A DNA stretch of 64,000 bases from Pseudomonas agarici (GTDB lineage Bacteria; Pseudomonadota; Gammaproteobacteria; Pseudomonadales; Pseudomonadaceae): positions 1 to 64,000 of the forward strand of contig NZ_FOAR01000031.1 of assembly GCF_900109755.1 (NCBI RefSeq), written 5' to 3'. Position 1 is the stretch's first letter. Every line of letters starts with the position of its first letter. A program made the position numbers and the translations under genes. Shown piece after piece: positions 27,081 to 36,154 of this stretch. Below the pieces are notes generated by a model. The model was not told the origin of the DNA. It did not search any database and worked only from the letters and a program-made list of their open reading frames with translations.

Positions 27081-27461
27081 ATGTCCGATCCTCGTTATCA
27101 GGTCGACGTCAGCGTCGTCACCCGCTTCCTCGCTGAACAATCACAACCCGAGCAGAACCGTTTCGCCTTTGCCTACACCATTACCGTGCGCAACAACGGC
27201 CAACTGCCCGTCCGGCTGCTTTCACGGCATTGGGTGATCACCGATGGCGACGGCCATGTCGAGGAAGTCCGTGGTGCCGGCGTGGTCGGTCGCCAGCCGC
27301 TGATTGCCGCCGGAGATAGCCACACCTACAGCAGCGGCACGGTGATGACCACCACGGTCGGCAACATGCAGGGCAGCTACCAAATGCTCGCCGAGGATGG
27401 CAAGCACTTCGATGCCATCATCGCTCCGTTCCGTCTGGCCGTACCCGGAGCCCTGCACTGA
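27081..27461 (+). CDS. apaG: ApaG (Co2+/Mg2+ efflux protein family)
   Basis: 126-residue beta-sandwich protein of the DUF525/ApaG family (motifs YTITVRNNGQLPVRLLSRHWVITD and GSYQMLAEDG). Biochemical role in bacteria is not settled. It sits directly before apaH with a one-base overlap, as in E. coli and other pseudomonads. Confidence 0.93.
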   Translation: MSDPRYQVDVSVVTRFLAEQSQPEQNRFAFAYTITVRNNGQLPVRLLSRHWVITDGDGHVEEVRGAGVVGRQPLIAAGDSHTYSSGTVMTTTVGNMQGSYQMLAEDGKHFDAIIAPFRLAVPGALH

Positions 27462-28336
27462 TGGCGGTATACGCCGTTGGCGATCTGCAAGGTTGCCTGG
27501 AACCGCTCAAATGCCTGCTGGAGCGGGTCAGGTTCAACCCAGCCGAGGATCGCTTATGGCTGGTGGGCGATCTAGTCAATCGCGGTCCGCAATCCCTGGA
27601 AACCTTGCGTTTCCTGTATGGAATACGAGACTCGCTGGTAGGCGTGCTCGGCAACCACGACCTGCACCTGCTGGCGGCCTCGCAGCACATCGAGCGCCTG
27701 AAGAAAAACGATACCCTGCGCGAGATCCTCGACGCTCCCGATGGCCCCGAGCTGCTCGACTGGTTGCGCCGGCAAAAACTGCTGCACCATGATCCCGAGC
27801 GCAATATGGTCCTGGTCCATGCCGGTATTCCCCCACAATGGACACTCAAGAAAGCCCTGAAGCTTGCCGCCGAAGTCGAAGATGCCTTGCGCGATGACAA
27901 TCTCTTCGCGCCCTTCCTGGATGGCATGTACGGCAACGAACCGAACAAATGGGAAGGCAGCCTGCAAGGTGTCGCACGCTTGCGGGTGATTACCAACTAC
28001 TTCACCCGCATGCGCTTCTGCACCGCGCAAGGCAAGCTCGACCTCAAGGGCAACGAGGGCGCCGATACCGCGCCGCCCGGCTACGCTCCGTGGTTCAGCT
28101 ACAAGGAACGCAAGACCCAGGGCCTGAAGATCATCTTCGGCCACTGGGCGGCCCTCGAAGGCCAGTGCGATGAGCCGGGGATCTTTGCCCTCGATACCGG
28201 CTGCGTCTGGGGCGGCGCCATGACCTTGATGAACGTCGATACCGGCGAACGCCTGACCTGCAAATGTGACGCCCAGGGCGGCGTCGCGCCACCACCCACC
28301 CTGGCCGAGCGATTCCGAGCCTGGCTCTATCGCTAA
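27461..28336 (+). CDS. apaH: Bis(5'-nucleosyl)-tetraphosphatase, symmetrical
   Basis: 291-residue metallophosphoesterase that splits Ap4A into two ADP. Phosphoesterase motifs are complete: GDLQG near residue 7, GDLVNRGPQS (GDxVxRG), GNHDLH, and later HAGIPPQW and FGHWAAL. Its ATG overlaps the apaG stop by one base. Recent work ascribes Np4-RNA decapping to ApaH in E. coli; that may apply here. Confidence 0.95.
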   Translation: MAVYAVGDLQGCLEPLKCLLERVRFNPAEDRLWLVGDLVNRGPQSLETLRFLYGIRDSLVGVLGNHDLHLLAASQHIERLKKNDTLREILDAPDGPELLDWLRRQKLLHHDPERNMVLVHAGIPPQWTLKKALKLAAEVEDALRDDNLFAPFLDGMYGNEPNKWEGSLQGVARLRVITNYFTRMRFCTAQGKLDLKGNEGADTAPPGYAPWFSYKERKTQGLKIIFGHWAALEGQCDEPGIFALDTGCVWGGAMTLMNVDTGERLTCKCDAQGGVAPPPTLAERFRAWLYR

Positions 28337-28371
28337 CCTGCACGATACACTCGCCCCAGACGGAGCCCATG

Positions 28372-28701
28372 ATGAGCGAATTCAAACGCATCCCCCCCGA
28401 ACAAGCCCAGGCCCTGCGTGAGCAAGGTGCCGTGGTTGTCGATGTCCGCGATCCGCAGGCGTTTGCCCAGAACCACATCAGTGGTTCAACGCACCTGGAC
28501 AATCATTCCCTGCATGATTTCATCACCAAGGCCGACCTGGACCAGCCCCTGGTGGTGTGCTGCTACCATGGCAACTCCAGCCAGGGCGCGGCGGCCTATC
28601 TGGTCAGCCAGGGCTTCTCCGAGGTCTACAGCCTCGATGGCGGCTTCGAACTGTGGCGTGCGACTTTTCCCTCGGAAACAACCCGGAATATTTCCGAATA
28701 A
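28372..28701 (+). CDS. glpE: Thiosulfate sulfurtransferase GlpE (rhodanese)
   Basis: 109-residue single-domain rhodanese. The active Cys64 lies in CCYHGNSSQGAA, the GlpE loop signature. Of two adjacent ATGs (28369, 28372) the second is chosen because the GGAG site lies 6 nt upstream. It is the last gene of the apaG-apaH-glpE run. Confidence 0.92.
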   Translation: MSEFKRIPPEQAQALREQGAVVVDVRDPQAFAQNHISGSTHLDNHSLHDFITKADLDQPLVVCCYHGNSSQGAAAYLVSQGFSEVYSLDGGFELWRATFPSETTRNISE

Positions 28702-29002
28702 TTTTTTTCTTTCGCTCCAGCCCGTACAAACAGCGGGCTAGAGTGCTTTCTGACGAACGGTCAGGCGCAACTAATTGCGCATCTCGCCTTGATCTCCCGG
28801 ATTCCGAACTATCCTTAAGCTCAGGCCATCCAAATCAGGGGAGAGCCGGTACACCGGCATGCGGGTCATCGGGAGTAATTTTCAAGGCTATCGTCGCCTT
28901 GGGGGTGTTCTGGGGGGGTAAACAGCAACTGCTCAGCGGTTGCATGCCAGCACTCGACTGACTGATCCGGCACCGGCTCCAAGTATCGAGCGAGGTGACG
29001 TC
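28702..29002. other. Leader region upstream of prkA, no gene
   Basis: About 300 bp between glpE and prkA with no convincing frame. It contains a T-rich stretch just after glpE, a candidate AlgU-type promoter (listed separately) and a long leader of about 160 nt with a run of seven or more G residues around 28911-28918. Confidence 0.5.
28806..28834 (+). promoter_or_regulatory. Candidate AlgU (sigma-22/sigma-E) promoter of prkA
   Basis: GAACTA at 28806-28811, a 17-bp spacer and TCCAAA at 28829-28834 resemble the Pseudomonas AlgU consensus GAACTT-N16/17-TC. It lies about 170 bp before the prkA ATG. Envelope-stress control of the prkA-yeaH-spoVR cluster is inferred from this match alone. Confidence 0.45.
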
Positions 29003-30925
29003 ATGAGCATATTCAGCCATTTCCAACAACGCTTCGAATCCACACGGCAAGAAGAACTCACGTTGCAGGAGTATCTCGACCTGTGCAAAAAGGATCGTAG
29101 TGCCTATGCGTCGGCAGCCGAAAGGTTGCTCTTGGCAATCGGCGAACCCGAACTGCTGGACACCTCCACCAACTCACGGTTGTCGCGCATCTTCTCCAAC
29201 AAAGTGATCCGTCGCTATCCGGCCTTTGAAGACTTCCACGGGATGGAAGAATGCATCGACCAGATCGTCTCGTATTTCCGCCACGCCGCCCAAGGCCTGG
29301 AAGAGAAGAAGCAGATCCTCTACCTGCTCGGTCCTGTCGGAGGCGGCAAGTCGTCCCTGGCCGAAAAACTGAAACAGCTGATCGAGAAAGTCCCCTTCTA
29401 TGCCATCAAGGGCTCGCCGGTCTTCGAGTCGCCCCTGGGCTTGTTCAACGCCACGGAAGATGGCGCGATCCTCGAGGAAGACTTCGGGATACCCCGGCGC
29501 TACCTGAACACCATCATGTCGCCGTGGGCCACCAAGCGCCTGGCCGAGTTCGGCGGCGACATCAGTCAGTTCCGCATCGTCAAGCTCTACCCGTCGATCC
29601 TCAACCAGATCGGCGTGGCCAAGACCGAACCGGGTGACGAGAACAACCAGGACATCTCCGCGCTCGTGGGCAAGGTCGATATCCGCAAGCTGGAAGAATT
29701 CCCGCAGAACGACGCCGATGCCTACAGCTATTCGGGAGCACTGTGCCGGGCCAACCAGGGCCTGATGGAGTTCGTGGAAATGTTCAAGGCACCGATCAAG
29801 GTGCTCCATCCACTGCTGACCGCCACCCAGGAAGGCAACTACAACAGCACCGAAGGCCTCGGCGCCATTCCCTTCACTGGGATCCTGCTGGCTCACTCCA
29901 ACGAGTCGGAGTGGCACACCTTCCGCAACAACAAGAACAACGAAGCCTTCATCGACCGCATCTACATCGTCAAGGTCCCGTACTGCCTGCGGGTCAGCGA
30001 CGAAGTGAAGATCTACGACAAGCTGTTGTTCAACAGTTCCCTGGCCAAAGCCCACTGCGCGCCCGACACCCTGAAGATGCTCGCTCAGTTCACCGTGCTC
30101 TCGCGCCTCAAGGAGCCGGAAAACTCGAATATCTACTCAAAAATGCGAGTCTATGACGGCGAAAACCTCAAGGACACCGATCCGAAGGCCAAGTCGATTC
30201 AGGAATACCGCGACAGCGCAGGCGTCGACGAAGGCATGAACGGCCTGTCGACCCGCTTCGCCTTCAAGATCCTGTCGAAGGTCTTCAACTTCGATCCCCA
30301 TGAAATCGCCGCCAACCCGGTACATCTGTTGTATGTGCTGGAGCAGCAGATCGAACAGGAACAGTTCCAGGCCGAAACCCGCGAACGCTATCTGCGCTTC
30401 CTCAAGGAATACCTGGCGCCGCGCTATATCGAGTTTATCGGCAAGGAAATCCAGACCGCGTACCTGGAGTCCTACAGCGAGTACGGCCAGAACATCTTCG
30501 ATCGTTATGTGCTCTACGCCGATTTCTGGATCCAGGACCAGGAGTACCGCGACCCGGAAACCGGGGAAATCCTCAATCGCGTGGCCCTGAACGAAGAGCT
30601 GGAAAAAATCGAAAAACCGGCCGGTATCAGCAATCCGAAGGACTTTCGCAACGAGATCGTCAACTTCGTACTGCGGGCTCGGGCCAACAACAATGGCAAG
30701 AACCCAACCTGGCTCAGCTATGAGAAGCTGCGGGTGGTCATCGAGAAAAAGATGTTCTCCAACACCGAGGACCTGCTGCCGGTCATCAGCTTCAACGCCA
30801 AAGCGAGCAAGGAAGACCAGCAAAAACACAACGACTTCGTTACGCGCATGGTCGAACGCGGCTACACCGACAAACAGGTACGCCTGCTCTCCGAGTGGTA
30901 CCTGCGGGTCAGGAAGTCGCAGTAA
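29003..30925 (+). CDS. prkA: PrkA family serine protein kinase (YeaG)
   Basis: 640-residue AAA+-like serine kinase/ATPase with Walker A GPVGGGKSS at residues 110-118 and the N-terminal PrkA domain (IFSNKVIRRYPAFEDFHGME). The ATG at 29003 is preceded by a GAGGTGA-type site and gives the family start MSIFSHFQQRFE. E. coli YeaG is induced by starvation and sustained nitrogen stress; B. subtilis PrkA has been implicated in sporulation. Here it leads the trio with yeaH and spoVR, which are associated across many Gram-negative genomes. Confidence 0.93.
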   Translation: MSIFSHFQQRFESTRQEELTLQEYLDLCKKDRSAYASAAERLLLAIGEPELLDTSTNSRLSRIFSNKVIRRYPAFEDFHGMEECIDQIVSYFRHAAQGLEEKKQILYLLGPVGGGKSSLAEKLKQLIEKVPFYAIKGSPVFESPLGLFNATEDGAILEEDFGIPRRYLNTIMSPWATKRLAEFGGDISQFRIVKLYPSILNQIGVAKTEPGDENNQDISALVGKVDIRKLEEFPQNDADAYSYSGALCRANQGLMEFVEMFKAPIKVLHPLLTATQEGNYNSTEGLGAIPFTGILLAHSNESEWHTFRNNKNNEAFIDRIYIVKVPYCLRVSDEVKIYDKLLFNSSLAKAHCAPDTLKMLAQFTVLSRLKEPENSNIYSKMRVYDGENLKDTDPKAKSIQEYRDSAGVDEGMNGLSTRFAFKILSKVFNFDPHEIAANPVHLLYVLEQQIEQEQFQAETRERYLRFLKEYLAPRYIEFIGKEIQTAYLESYSEYGQNIFDRYVLYADFWIQDQEYRDPETGEILNRVALNEELEKIEKPAGISNPKDFRNEIVNFVLRARANNNGKNPTWLSYEKLRVVIEKKMFSNTEDLLPVISFNAKASKEDQQKHNDFVTRMVERGYTDKQVRLLSEWYLRVRKSQ

Positions 30926-31004
30926 AGGCAGCTGCAAGCGCCAGACTGCAGGTCTCGGGCACGTGGTCGAACGTGTCCGAGTGTTCGGTCGACCGCTTGT
31001 CTTT

Positions 31005-31031
31005 AAGCTTCCAGCCTGCTGCAGGAAGCTT
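31005..31031. repeat. Imperfect palindromic element between prkA and yeaH
   Basis: Inverted repeat AAGCTTCC (31005-31012) and GGAAGCTT (31024-31031) around an 11-nt loop. It sits in a 135-bp gap with further internal CAGCTGCA/CTGCAG-type self-similarity. It looks like a degraded member of the intergenic palindromic repeats common in pseudomonads; it could also be a processing hairpin that tunes yeaH relative to prkA. Confidence 0.4.
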
Positions 31032-31060
31032 GTAACTTGAGGCTGCCCGGAGGGCTCCCC

Positions 31061-32332
31061 ATGAGCTATGTGATCGACCGACGTCTTAATGGCAAGAACA
31101 AGAGCACGGTGAACCGTCAGCGCTTCCTGCGACGTTATCGTGACCATATCAAAAAGGCGGTAGAGGAAGCCGTGAGCCGCCGCTCCATCACCGATATGGA
31201 GCACGGCGAGCAGATCAGCATCCCGGGTCGCGATATCGATGAACCGGTGCTGCACCATGGGCGTGGCGGCAAACAGACCGTGGTCCATCCCGGTAACAAG
31301 GAATTCACCAGCGGCGAACATATCCCCAGACCACCGGGCGGAGGAGGTGGCCGCGGCCCTGGCAAGGCCGGCAATTCCGGTGAAGGGATGGATGAATTCG
31401 TCTTCCAGATCACCCAGGAAGAATTCCTCGAGTTCATGTTCGAGGACCTGGAGCTGCCCAACCTGGTCAAGCGCAATCTCACCGGTACCGACACTTTCAA
31501 GACCGTTCGCGCCGGAATCAGCAACGAAGGCAACCCCTCGCGCATCAATATCATCCGGACCCTGCGCTCGGCCCATGCGCGGCGCATCGCCCTGTCTGGC
31601 AGCAGTCGCGCGAAACTCAAGGAGGCCAAGGCCGAACTGGAGCGGCTAAAACGCGAAGAACCCGACAATTTCGGTGATATCCAAGACATCGAGGCGGAAA
31701 TCGAAAAACTCAGCGCACGCATTCATCGCGTGCCGTTCCTCGACACCTTCGACCTGAAATACAACCTGCTGGTCAAGCAACCCAACCCCAGCTCCAAGGC
31801 GGTCATGTTCTGCCTGATGGATGTCTCCGGCTCCATGACCCAGGCGACCAAGGACATCGCCAAACGCTTCTTTATCCTGTTGTACCTGTTTCTCAAGCGC
31901 AACTACGACAAGATCGAAGTGGTGTTCATCCGTCATCACACCAGCGCCCGGGAAGTCGATGAGGAGGAATTCTTCTATTCGCGGGAAACCGGCGGCACCA
32001 TCGTGTCCAGCGCCTTGAAACTCATGCAGGAAATCATGGCCGAGCGCTATCCGACCAATGAATGGAACATCTATGCGGCCCAAGCCTCCGACGGCGACAA
32101 CTGGAACGACGACTCACCGATCTGCCGCGACATCCTGATCAACCAGATCATGCCGTTCGTGCAGTACTACACTTACGTAGAGATCACCCCTCGCGAACAC
32201 CAGGCTCTATGGTACGAATACGAACGCATCAGCGAGGCGTTCAAAGATACGTTTGCCCAACAGCAACTGGTCTCGGCCGGCGATATCTATCCGGTCTTCC
32301 GTGAACTCTTCCAGCGCAGGTTAGTGACATGA
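31061..32332 (+). CDS. yeaH: YeaH/YhbH family protein (DUF444) with von Willebrand A fold
   Basis: 423 residues. N-terminal basic region (SYVIDRRLNGKNKSTVNRQRFLRRYR), a glycine-rich linker near residue 90-110, a charged helical stretch around 180-220 and a C-terminal vWA domain with an intact MIDAS DxSxS motif at D254-S258. The start at 31061 has GGAGGG upstream. Its stop overlaps spoVR by 4 bp. Likely acts with PrkA and SpoVR; the molecular activity is unknown. Confidence 0.92.
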   Translation: MSYVIDRRLNGKNKSTVNRQRFLRRYRDHIKKAVEEAVSRRSITDMEHGEQISIPGRDIDEPVLHHGRGGKQTVVHPGNKEFTSGEHIPRPPGGGGGRGPGKAGNSGEGMDEFVFQITQEEFLEFMFEDLELPNLVKRNLTGTDTFKTVRAGISNEGNPSRINIIRTLRSAHARRIALSGSSRAKLKEAKAELERLKREEPDNFGDIQDIEAEIEKLSARIHRVPFLDTFDLKYNLLVKQPNPSSKAVMFCLMDVSGSMTQATKDIAKRFFILLYLFLKRNYDKIEVVFIRHHTSAREVDEEEFFYSRETGGTIVSSALKLMQEIMAERYPTNEWNIYAAQASDGDNWNDDSPICRDILINQIMPFVQYYTYVEITPREHQALWYEYERISEAFKDTFAQQQLVSAGDIYPVFRELFQRRLVT

Positions 32333-33900
32333 CCGCCAGAGAGCAGAAACAACAGAAGCGCCAGCCTATTTCCACCGGTTCGGAATGGACATTCGAGCTG
32401 ATCCAGGCCTACGACCGCGAAATCAGCCGTATCGCCGAACGTTATGCCCTGGACACCTACCCCAACCAGATCGAAGTGATCACCGCCGAGCAGATGATGG
32501 ACGCCTATGCCTCAGTGGGCATGCCCCTGGGCTACCACCACTGGTCCTACGGCAAGCATTTCCTCAGCACAGAAAAATCTTACAGCCGGGGCCAGATGGG
32601 TCTGGCCTACGAAATCGTGATCAACTCCGATCCCTGCATCGCCTACCTGATGGAGGAAAACACCATTTGCATGCAGGCGCTGGTGGTGGCCCATGCTTGC
32701 TATGGCCATAACAGCTTCTTCAAGGGCAACTACCTGTTTCGGACCTGGACCGACGCCAGTTCGATCATCGATTACCTGGTCTTCGCCAAGCAATACATCA
32801 TGCAATGCGAGGAACGCCACGGCATCGACGCGGTCGAGGACCTGCTCGACTCCTGCCATGCCCTGATGAACTACGGCGTCGACCGCTACAAACGCCCCTA
32901 CCCGATTTCCGCGGAGGAAGAACGGCGGCGACAGAAAGACCGAGAAGAACACCTGCAAAAACAGATCAACGACCTGTGGCGTACCATTCCCAAGGGCGCG
33001 GATAAGCTCAGCGACAAGGACAATGCCCGCTTCCCTTCCGAGCCCCAGGAAAACATTCTCTATTTCATCGAGAAACATGCGCCGCTGCTGGAGCCATGGC
33101 AGCGGGAAATCGTGCGCATCGTGCGCAAGATCGCCCAGTATTTCTATCCGCAGCGCCAGACCCAGGTAATGAACGAGGGCTGGGCGACGTTCTGGCACTA
33201 CACGCTGATGAACGACCTCTACGACGAAGGGCTGGTCACCGAAGGCTTCATGATGGAATTCCTCACTTCCCATACCAGCGTGGTGTTCCAACCCGGTTTC
33301 GACAGCCCCTATTACAACGGTATCAACCCCTACGCCCTGGGATTCGCCATGTACCGGGATATCCGACGGATGTGCGAGGAGCCAACGGAGGAGGATCGTC
33401 GCTGGTTCCCGGAGCTGGCCGGCAGCGATTGGCTGTCCAGCATCAAGTTCGCCATGAGCAGCTTCAAGGATGAGAGTTTTATCTTGCAATACCTGTCGCC
33501 CAAGGTGATCCGCGACCTGAAGCTGTTCAGCATCCTCGATGACGATCAGCGCGACGACCTGCTGGTCCCGGCCATCCACGACGAGGGCGGCTACCGGACC
33601 ATTCGTGAAACCCTGGCCGCACAATATAACCTCGGTAACCGCGAACCCAACGTACAGATCTGGAGCATCGATCGCCGTGGCGATCGTTCACTGACCTTGC
33701 GCCATCAACAGCATGACCGCAAACCTCTGGGCGACTCGACCGAGGAAGTGCTCAAGCATCTGCACCGCCTCTGGGGCTTCGATATCCATCTAGAGACCCT
33801 GCAGGGCGACCAGATCATGAAAACTCATCACGTACCGCCCAGAAGCGAGTACAGCGAAAGCGACTACGGTCGACTGGACCTGGCCATGACTCATCTCTGA
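32329..33900 (+). CDS. SpoVR family protein
   Basis: 523-residue SpoVR homologue, translationally coupled to yeaH by an ATGA overlap. Conserved family segments include YHHWSYGKHF near residue 65, HACYGHNSFFKGNYLF around 124, and MNEGWATFWHY around 281, where His and Glu residues resemble a metal site. In spore formers SpoVR affects cortex formation; in non-sporulating Pseudomonas it belongs to the prkA-yeaH-spoVR stress module. Confidence 0.92.
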   Translation: MTAREQKQQKRQPISTGSEWTFELIQAYDREISRIAERYALDTYPNQIEVITAEQMMDAYASVGMPLGYHHWSYGKHFLSTEKSYSRGQMGLAYEIVINSDPCIAYLMEENTICMQALVVAHACYGHNSFFKGNYLFRTWTDASSIIDYLVFAKQYIMQCEERHGIDAVEDLLDSCHALMNYGVDRYKRPYPISAEEERRRQKDREEHLQKQINDLWRTIPKGADKLSDKDNARFPSEPQENILYFIEKHAPLLEPWQREIVRIVRKIAQYFYPQRQTQVMNEGWATFWHYTLMNDLYDEGLVTEGFMMEFLTSHTSVVFQPGFDSPYYNGINPYALGFAMYRDIRRMCEEPTEEDRRWFPELAGSDWLSSIKFAMSSFKDESFILQYLSPKVIRDLKLFSILDDDQRDDLLVPAIHDEGGYRTIRETLAAQYNLGNREPNVQIWSIDRRGDRSLTLRHQQHDRKPLGDSTEEVLKHLHRLWGFDIHLETLQGDQIMKTHHVPPRSEYSESDYGRLDLAMTHL

Positions 33901-33962
33901 GCAAACGATGCCTGCGTTAGCCGGCCACACGGGTTATCCTGCGGGGCTAACGGAGGTTTTTC

Positions 33963-35192
33963 ATGCAGATCTATAAAGTCGGCGGTGCGGTTCGTGATCG
34001 CCTGCTGGGCCAACCGGTCACCGATATCGACTGGGTTGTGGTCGGCGCCACCGCTGACGACATGCTCGCCAAAGGATTTCGTCCGGTCGGCGCCGACTTC
34101 CCGGTCTTTCTTCACCCTAAAAACGGCGAGGAATACGCCCTGGCCCGCACCGAACGCAAAAGCGGGCGTGGCTACGGCGGCTTTACCTTTCATGCCAGCC
34201 CCGAAGTCAGCCTCGAAGAAGACTTGATCCGCCGTGACCTGACAATCAACGCCATGGCCGAGGACGACCATGGCAAGCTGATCGACCCTTATCATGGCCA
34301 GCGAGACCTTGAGGCCCGCGTACTCCGCCATGTTTCCCCCGCGTTCGCCGAAGATCCGCTGCGGGTGTTGCGTGTTGCCCGCTTCGCGGCACGCTACGCC
34401 GACCTGGGTTTCAAGGTCGCACCGCAGACCCTCGCCCTGATGCGTCAACTGGCCGAATCGAGCGAACTGCAAGCCCTGACCGCCGAGCGTAGCTGGAAAG
34501 AAATCTCCCGCGCCCTGATGGAAGACCAACCCCAGGTGTTTATCCAGGTGCTGCGCGAGTGTGGTGCGTTGGCGGTACTGCTTCCAGAAGTCGATGCCCT
34601 GTTCGGTGTCCCGCAACCCGAAGCCCACCACCCTGAGATCGACAGCGGCCTCCACACCCTCAGGGTGCTGCAGCAGTCCGCCCGCTACCGGCAGCCGCTC
34701 AGCGTGCGCTGGGCCTGCCTGCTGCACGACCTGGGCAAAGGCCTCACACCCGAGAGCGAATGGCCAAGACATATCGCCCATGAGTTCAAGGGACTGAAAC
34801 TGATCAAGGCCGTCAACGAACGCTACAAGGTACCCCGCGACTGCCAGGAGCTGGCGTTGCTGGTGGCCGAGTACCATACCCACGGCCATCGCGCCTTGGA
34901 ACTGAGGCCCTCGACCTTGCTGGAGTTATTACAGAGCTTCGATGTTTATCGCCGCCCACAACGTTTCGAGGAGTTTATCGTCGCCTGCGAGATGGATGCC
35001 CGGGGCCGCCAAGGGCTGGAAGAGCGGGACTATCTACAGGCCGCCTATCTGCGCGGCGCGGCACTCGCGGCCAAGGCGGTGGCAGTGCAGCCACTGCTTG
35101 AAAAGGGCATCAAGGGGCCGGAGCTGGGTGAAGCGCTCAAGCATGAGCGCTTGAAGGCTCTCAAGACCTACAAAGAAAAAGCCACCGGCTGA
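33963..35192 (+). CDS. cca: Multifunctional CCA-adding tRNA nucleotidyltransferase
   Basis: 409-residue class II enzyme that builds or repairs the tRNA 3' CCA end. It has the nucleotidyltransferase motifs GGAVRDRLLGQP and DIDWVVVG at the N-terminus, the RRDLTINAMA motif, and a C-terminal HD phosphohydrolase domain (HDLGKG, around residue 259), as in E. coli-type bifunctional CCA enzymes. A GGAGG site lies 6 nt before the ATG. Confidence 0.95.
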   Translation: MQIYKVGGAVRDRLLGQPVTDIDWVVVGATADDMLAKGFRPVGADFPVFLHPKNGEEYALARTERKSGRGYGGFTFHASPEVSLEEDLIRRDLTINAMAEDDHGKLIDPYHGQRDLEARVLRHVSPAFAEDPLRVLRVARFAARYADLGFKVAPQTLALMRQLAESSELQALTAERSWKEISRALMEDQPQVFIQVLRECGALAVLLPEVDALFGVPQPEAHHPEIDSGLHTLRVLQQSARYRQPLSVRWACLLHDLGKGLTPESEWPRHIAHEFKGLKLIKAVNERYKVPRDCQELALLVAEYHTHGHRALELRPSTLLELLQSFDVYRRPQRFEEFIVACEMDARGRQGLEERDYLQAAYLRGAALAAKAVAVQPLLEKGIKGPELGEALKHERLKALKTYKEKATG

Positions 35193-35217
35193 AACACAAC
35201 CCGTGCCGAAGCCGGCT

Positions 35218-35736
35218 CTACAACAGATCCGGCGGCGTCAACGCAGTGCCACGCCACTCGAACGCAACCGGTGCCAGCACCTGATCGATGCTCGCCTCCT
35301 GCCACAGTGCCGCAAAACTCTTGCCTACTTCAGGGTGCAGTTTTGTTGGCGCAATCAACGACAATGGCCACAAAACGAAGGCGTTTTTCAGAATTTCCGC
35401 ACGGGGCAGAATCAGCCCATCGAAATTCCCCACCTGCTCGCCATACAGCAATACATCGATGTCCAGCGGCAACCCCTTGCGACCTGGCGCATAACGACCG
35501 TTGTCGGCCTCGATGAACTTCAACCGGCGATCCAGCTCCAGCAACGGCAGGTCAGTGGTAGCCGATACCACCAAATTGAAGAATGGCCCGCTCTTGATCC
35601 CCACCGGCTGGCTTTCGAACACCGCCGAACAGCGAATATCCAACAGAAAACCGGCCAGCGCCTCCAAGCCAGCCCGCACATGGGTTTCGCGCTCGATATT
35701 GCTGCCGAGCCCGAGATAAACCTGAGTTAGCGACAT
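35218..35736 (-). CDS. folK: 2-amino-4-hydroxy-6-hydroxymethyldihydropteridine diphosphokinase
   Basis: 172-residue HPPK of folate synthesis, transferring pyrophosphate from ATP to the pterin. Motifs: YLGLGSNIERE at the N-terminus, LDIDVLLYG (metal-binding Asp residues) and LPRAEILKNAFVLWPL. It overlaps folB by 10 bp, forming a folB-folK unit. Confidence 0.94.
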   Translation of the reverse strand: MSLTQVYLGLGSNIERETHVRAGLEALAGFLLDIRCSAVFESQPVGIKSGPFFNLVVSATTDLPLLELDRRLKFIEADNGRYAPGRKGLPLDIDVLLYGEQVGNFDGLILPRAEILKNAFVLWPLSLIAPTKLHPEVGKSFAALWQEASIDQVLAPVAFEWRGTALTPPDLL

Positions 35737-36080
35737 CCGCGCTCGATCTCCACGCCCACACCCCTGGCCGCCGCAACGGCACCCGGCTTGGTCAACTTGA
35801 GGCGCAACCAGGAAATCTGGAACTCGCTCATCAGCACTTGTGCCAGTCGTTCGGCGAAGGTTTCCACCAATTGGAATTGCGATTGCGCGGCAAAGGCCTG
35901 GATACGCGCCGACACGCTCGCATAGTCGAGGGCCAGGGTCAGGTCATCACCCGCCGCCGCAGGACGATTGTCCCAGGCGAAACTGCAGTCAAGACGCAGG
36001 CATTGCTTGATGCCACGCTCCCAGTCATAGGCACCGATCACGGTGTCGACTTCCAGGCCCTCGATAAACACTCTGTCCAA
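35727..36080 (-). CDS. folB: Dihydroneopterin aldolase
   Basis: 117-residue aldolase/epimerase of folate synthesis. The start is taken as TTG at 36080 (reads MDRVFIEGLEVDTVIGAYDWE), because a GGAG site lies about 9 nt upstream and this is the conserved Pseudomonas N-terminus; the longer ATG frame to 36104 adds eight non-conserved residues. The conserved catalytic region (VETFAERLA) and Lys (RLKLTKPGA) are present. Divergent from plsY. Confidence 0.92.
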   Translation of the reverse strand: MDRVFIEGLEVDTVIGAYDWERGIKQCLRLDCSFAWDNRPAAAGDDLTLALDYASVSARIQAFAAQSQFQLVETFAERLAQVLMSEFQISWLRLKLTKPGAVAAARGVGVEIERGCR

Positions 36081-36154
36081 GCGCTCTTCTCCACCGCACG
36101 ACAAGGGCGCAATGCGCCGTTAGAATCAGGGCATCCTCACCCGGAATAGTTAGC

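Noticed and set aside
30137..31576. 479-codon minus-strand frame across prkA and yeaH
   Set aside because: Overlaps two well-supported genes on the other strand and lacks family features.
32512..33624. 370-codon minus-strand frame
   Set aside because: Shadow of spoVR.
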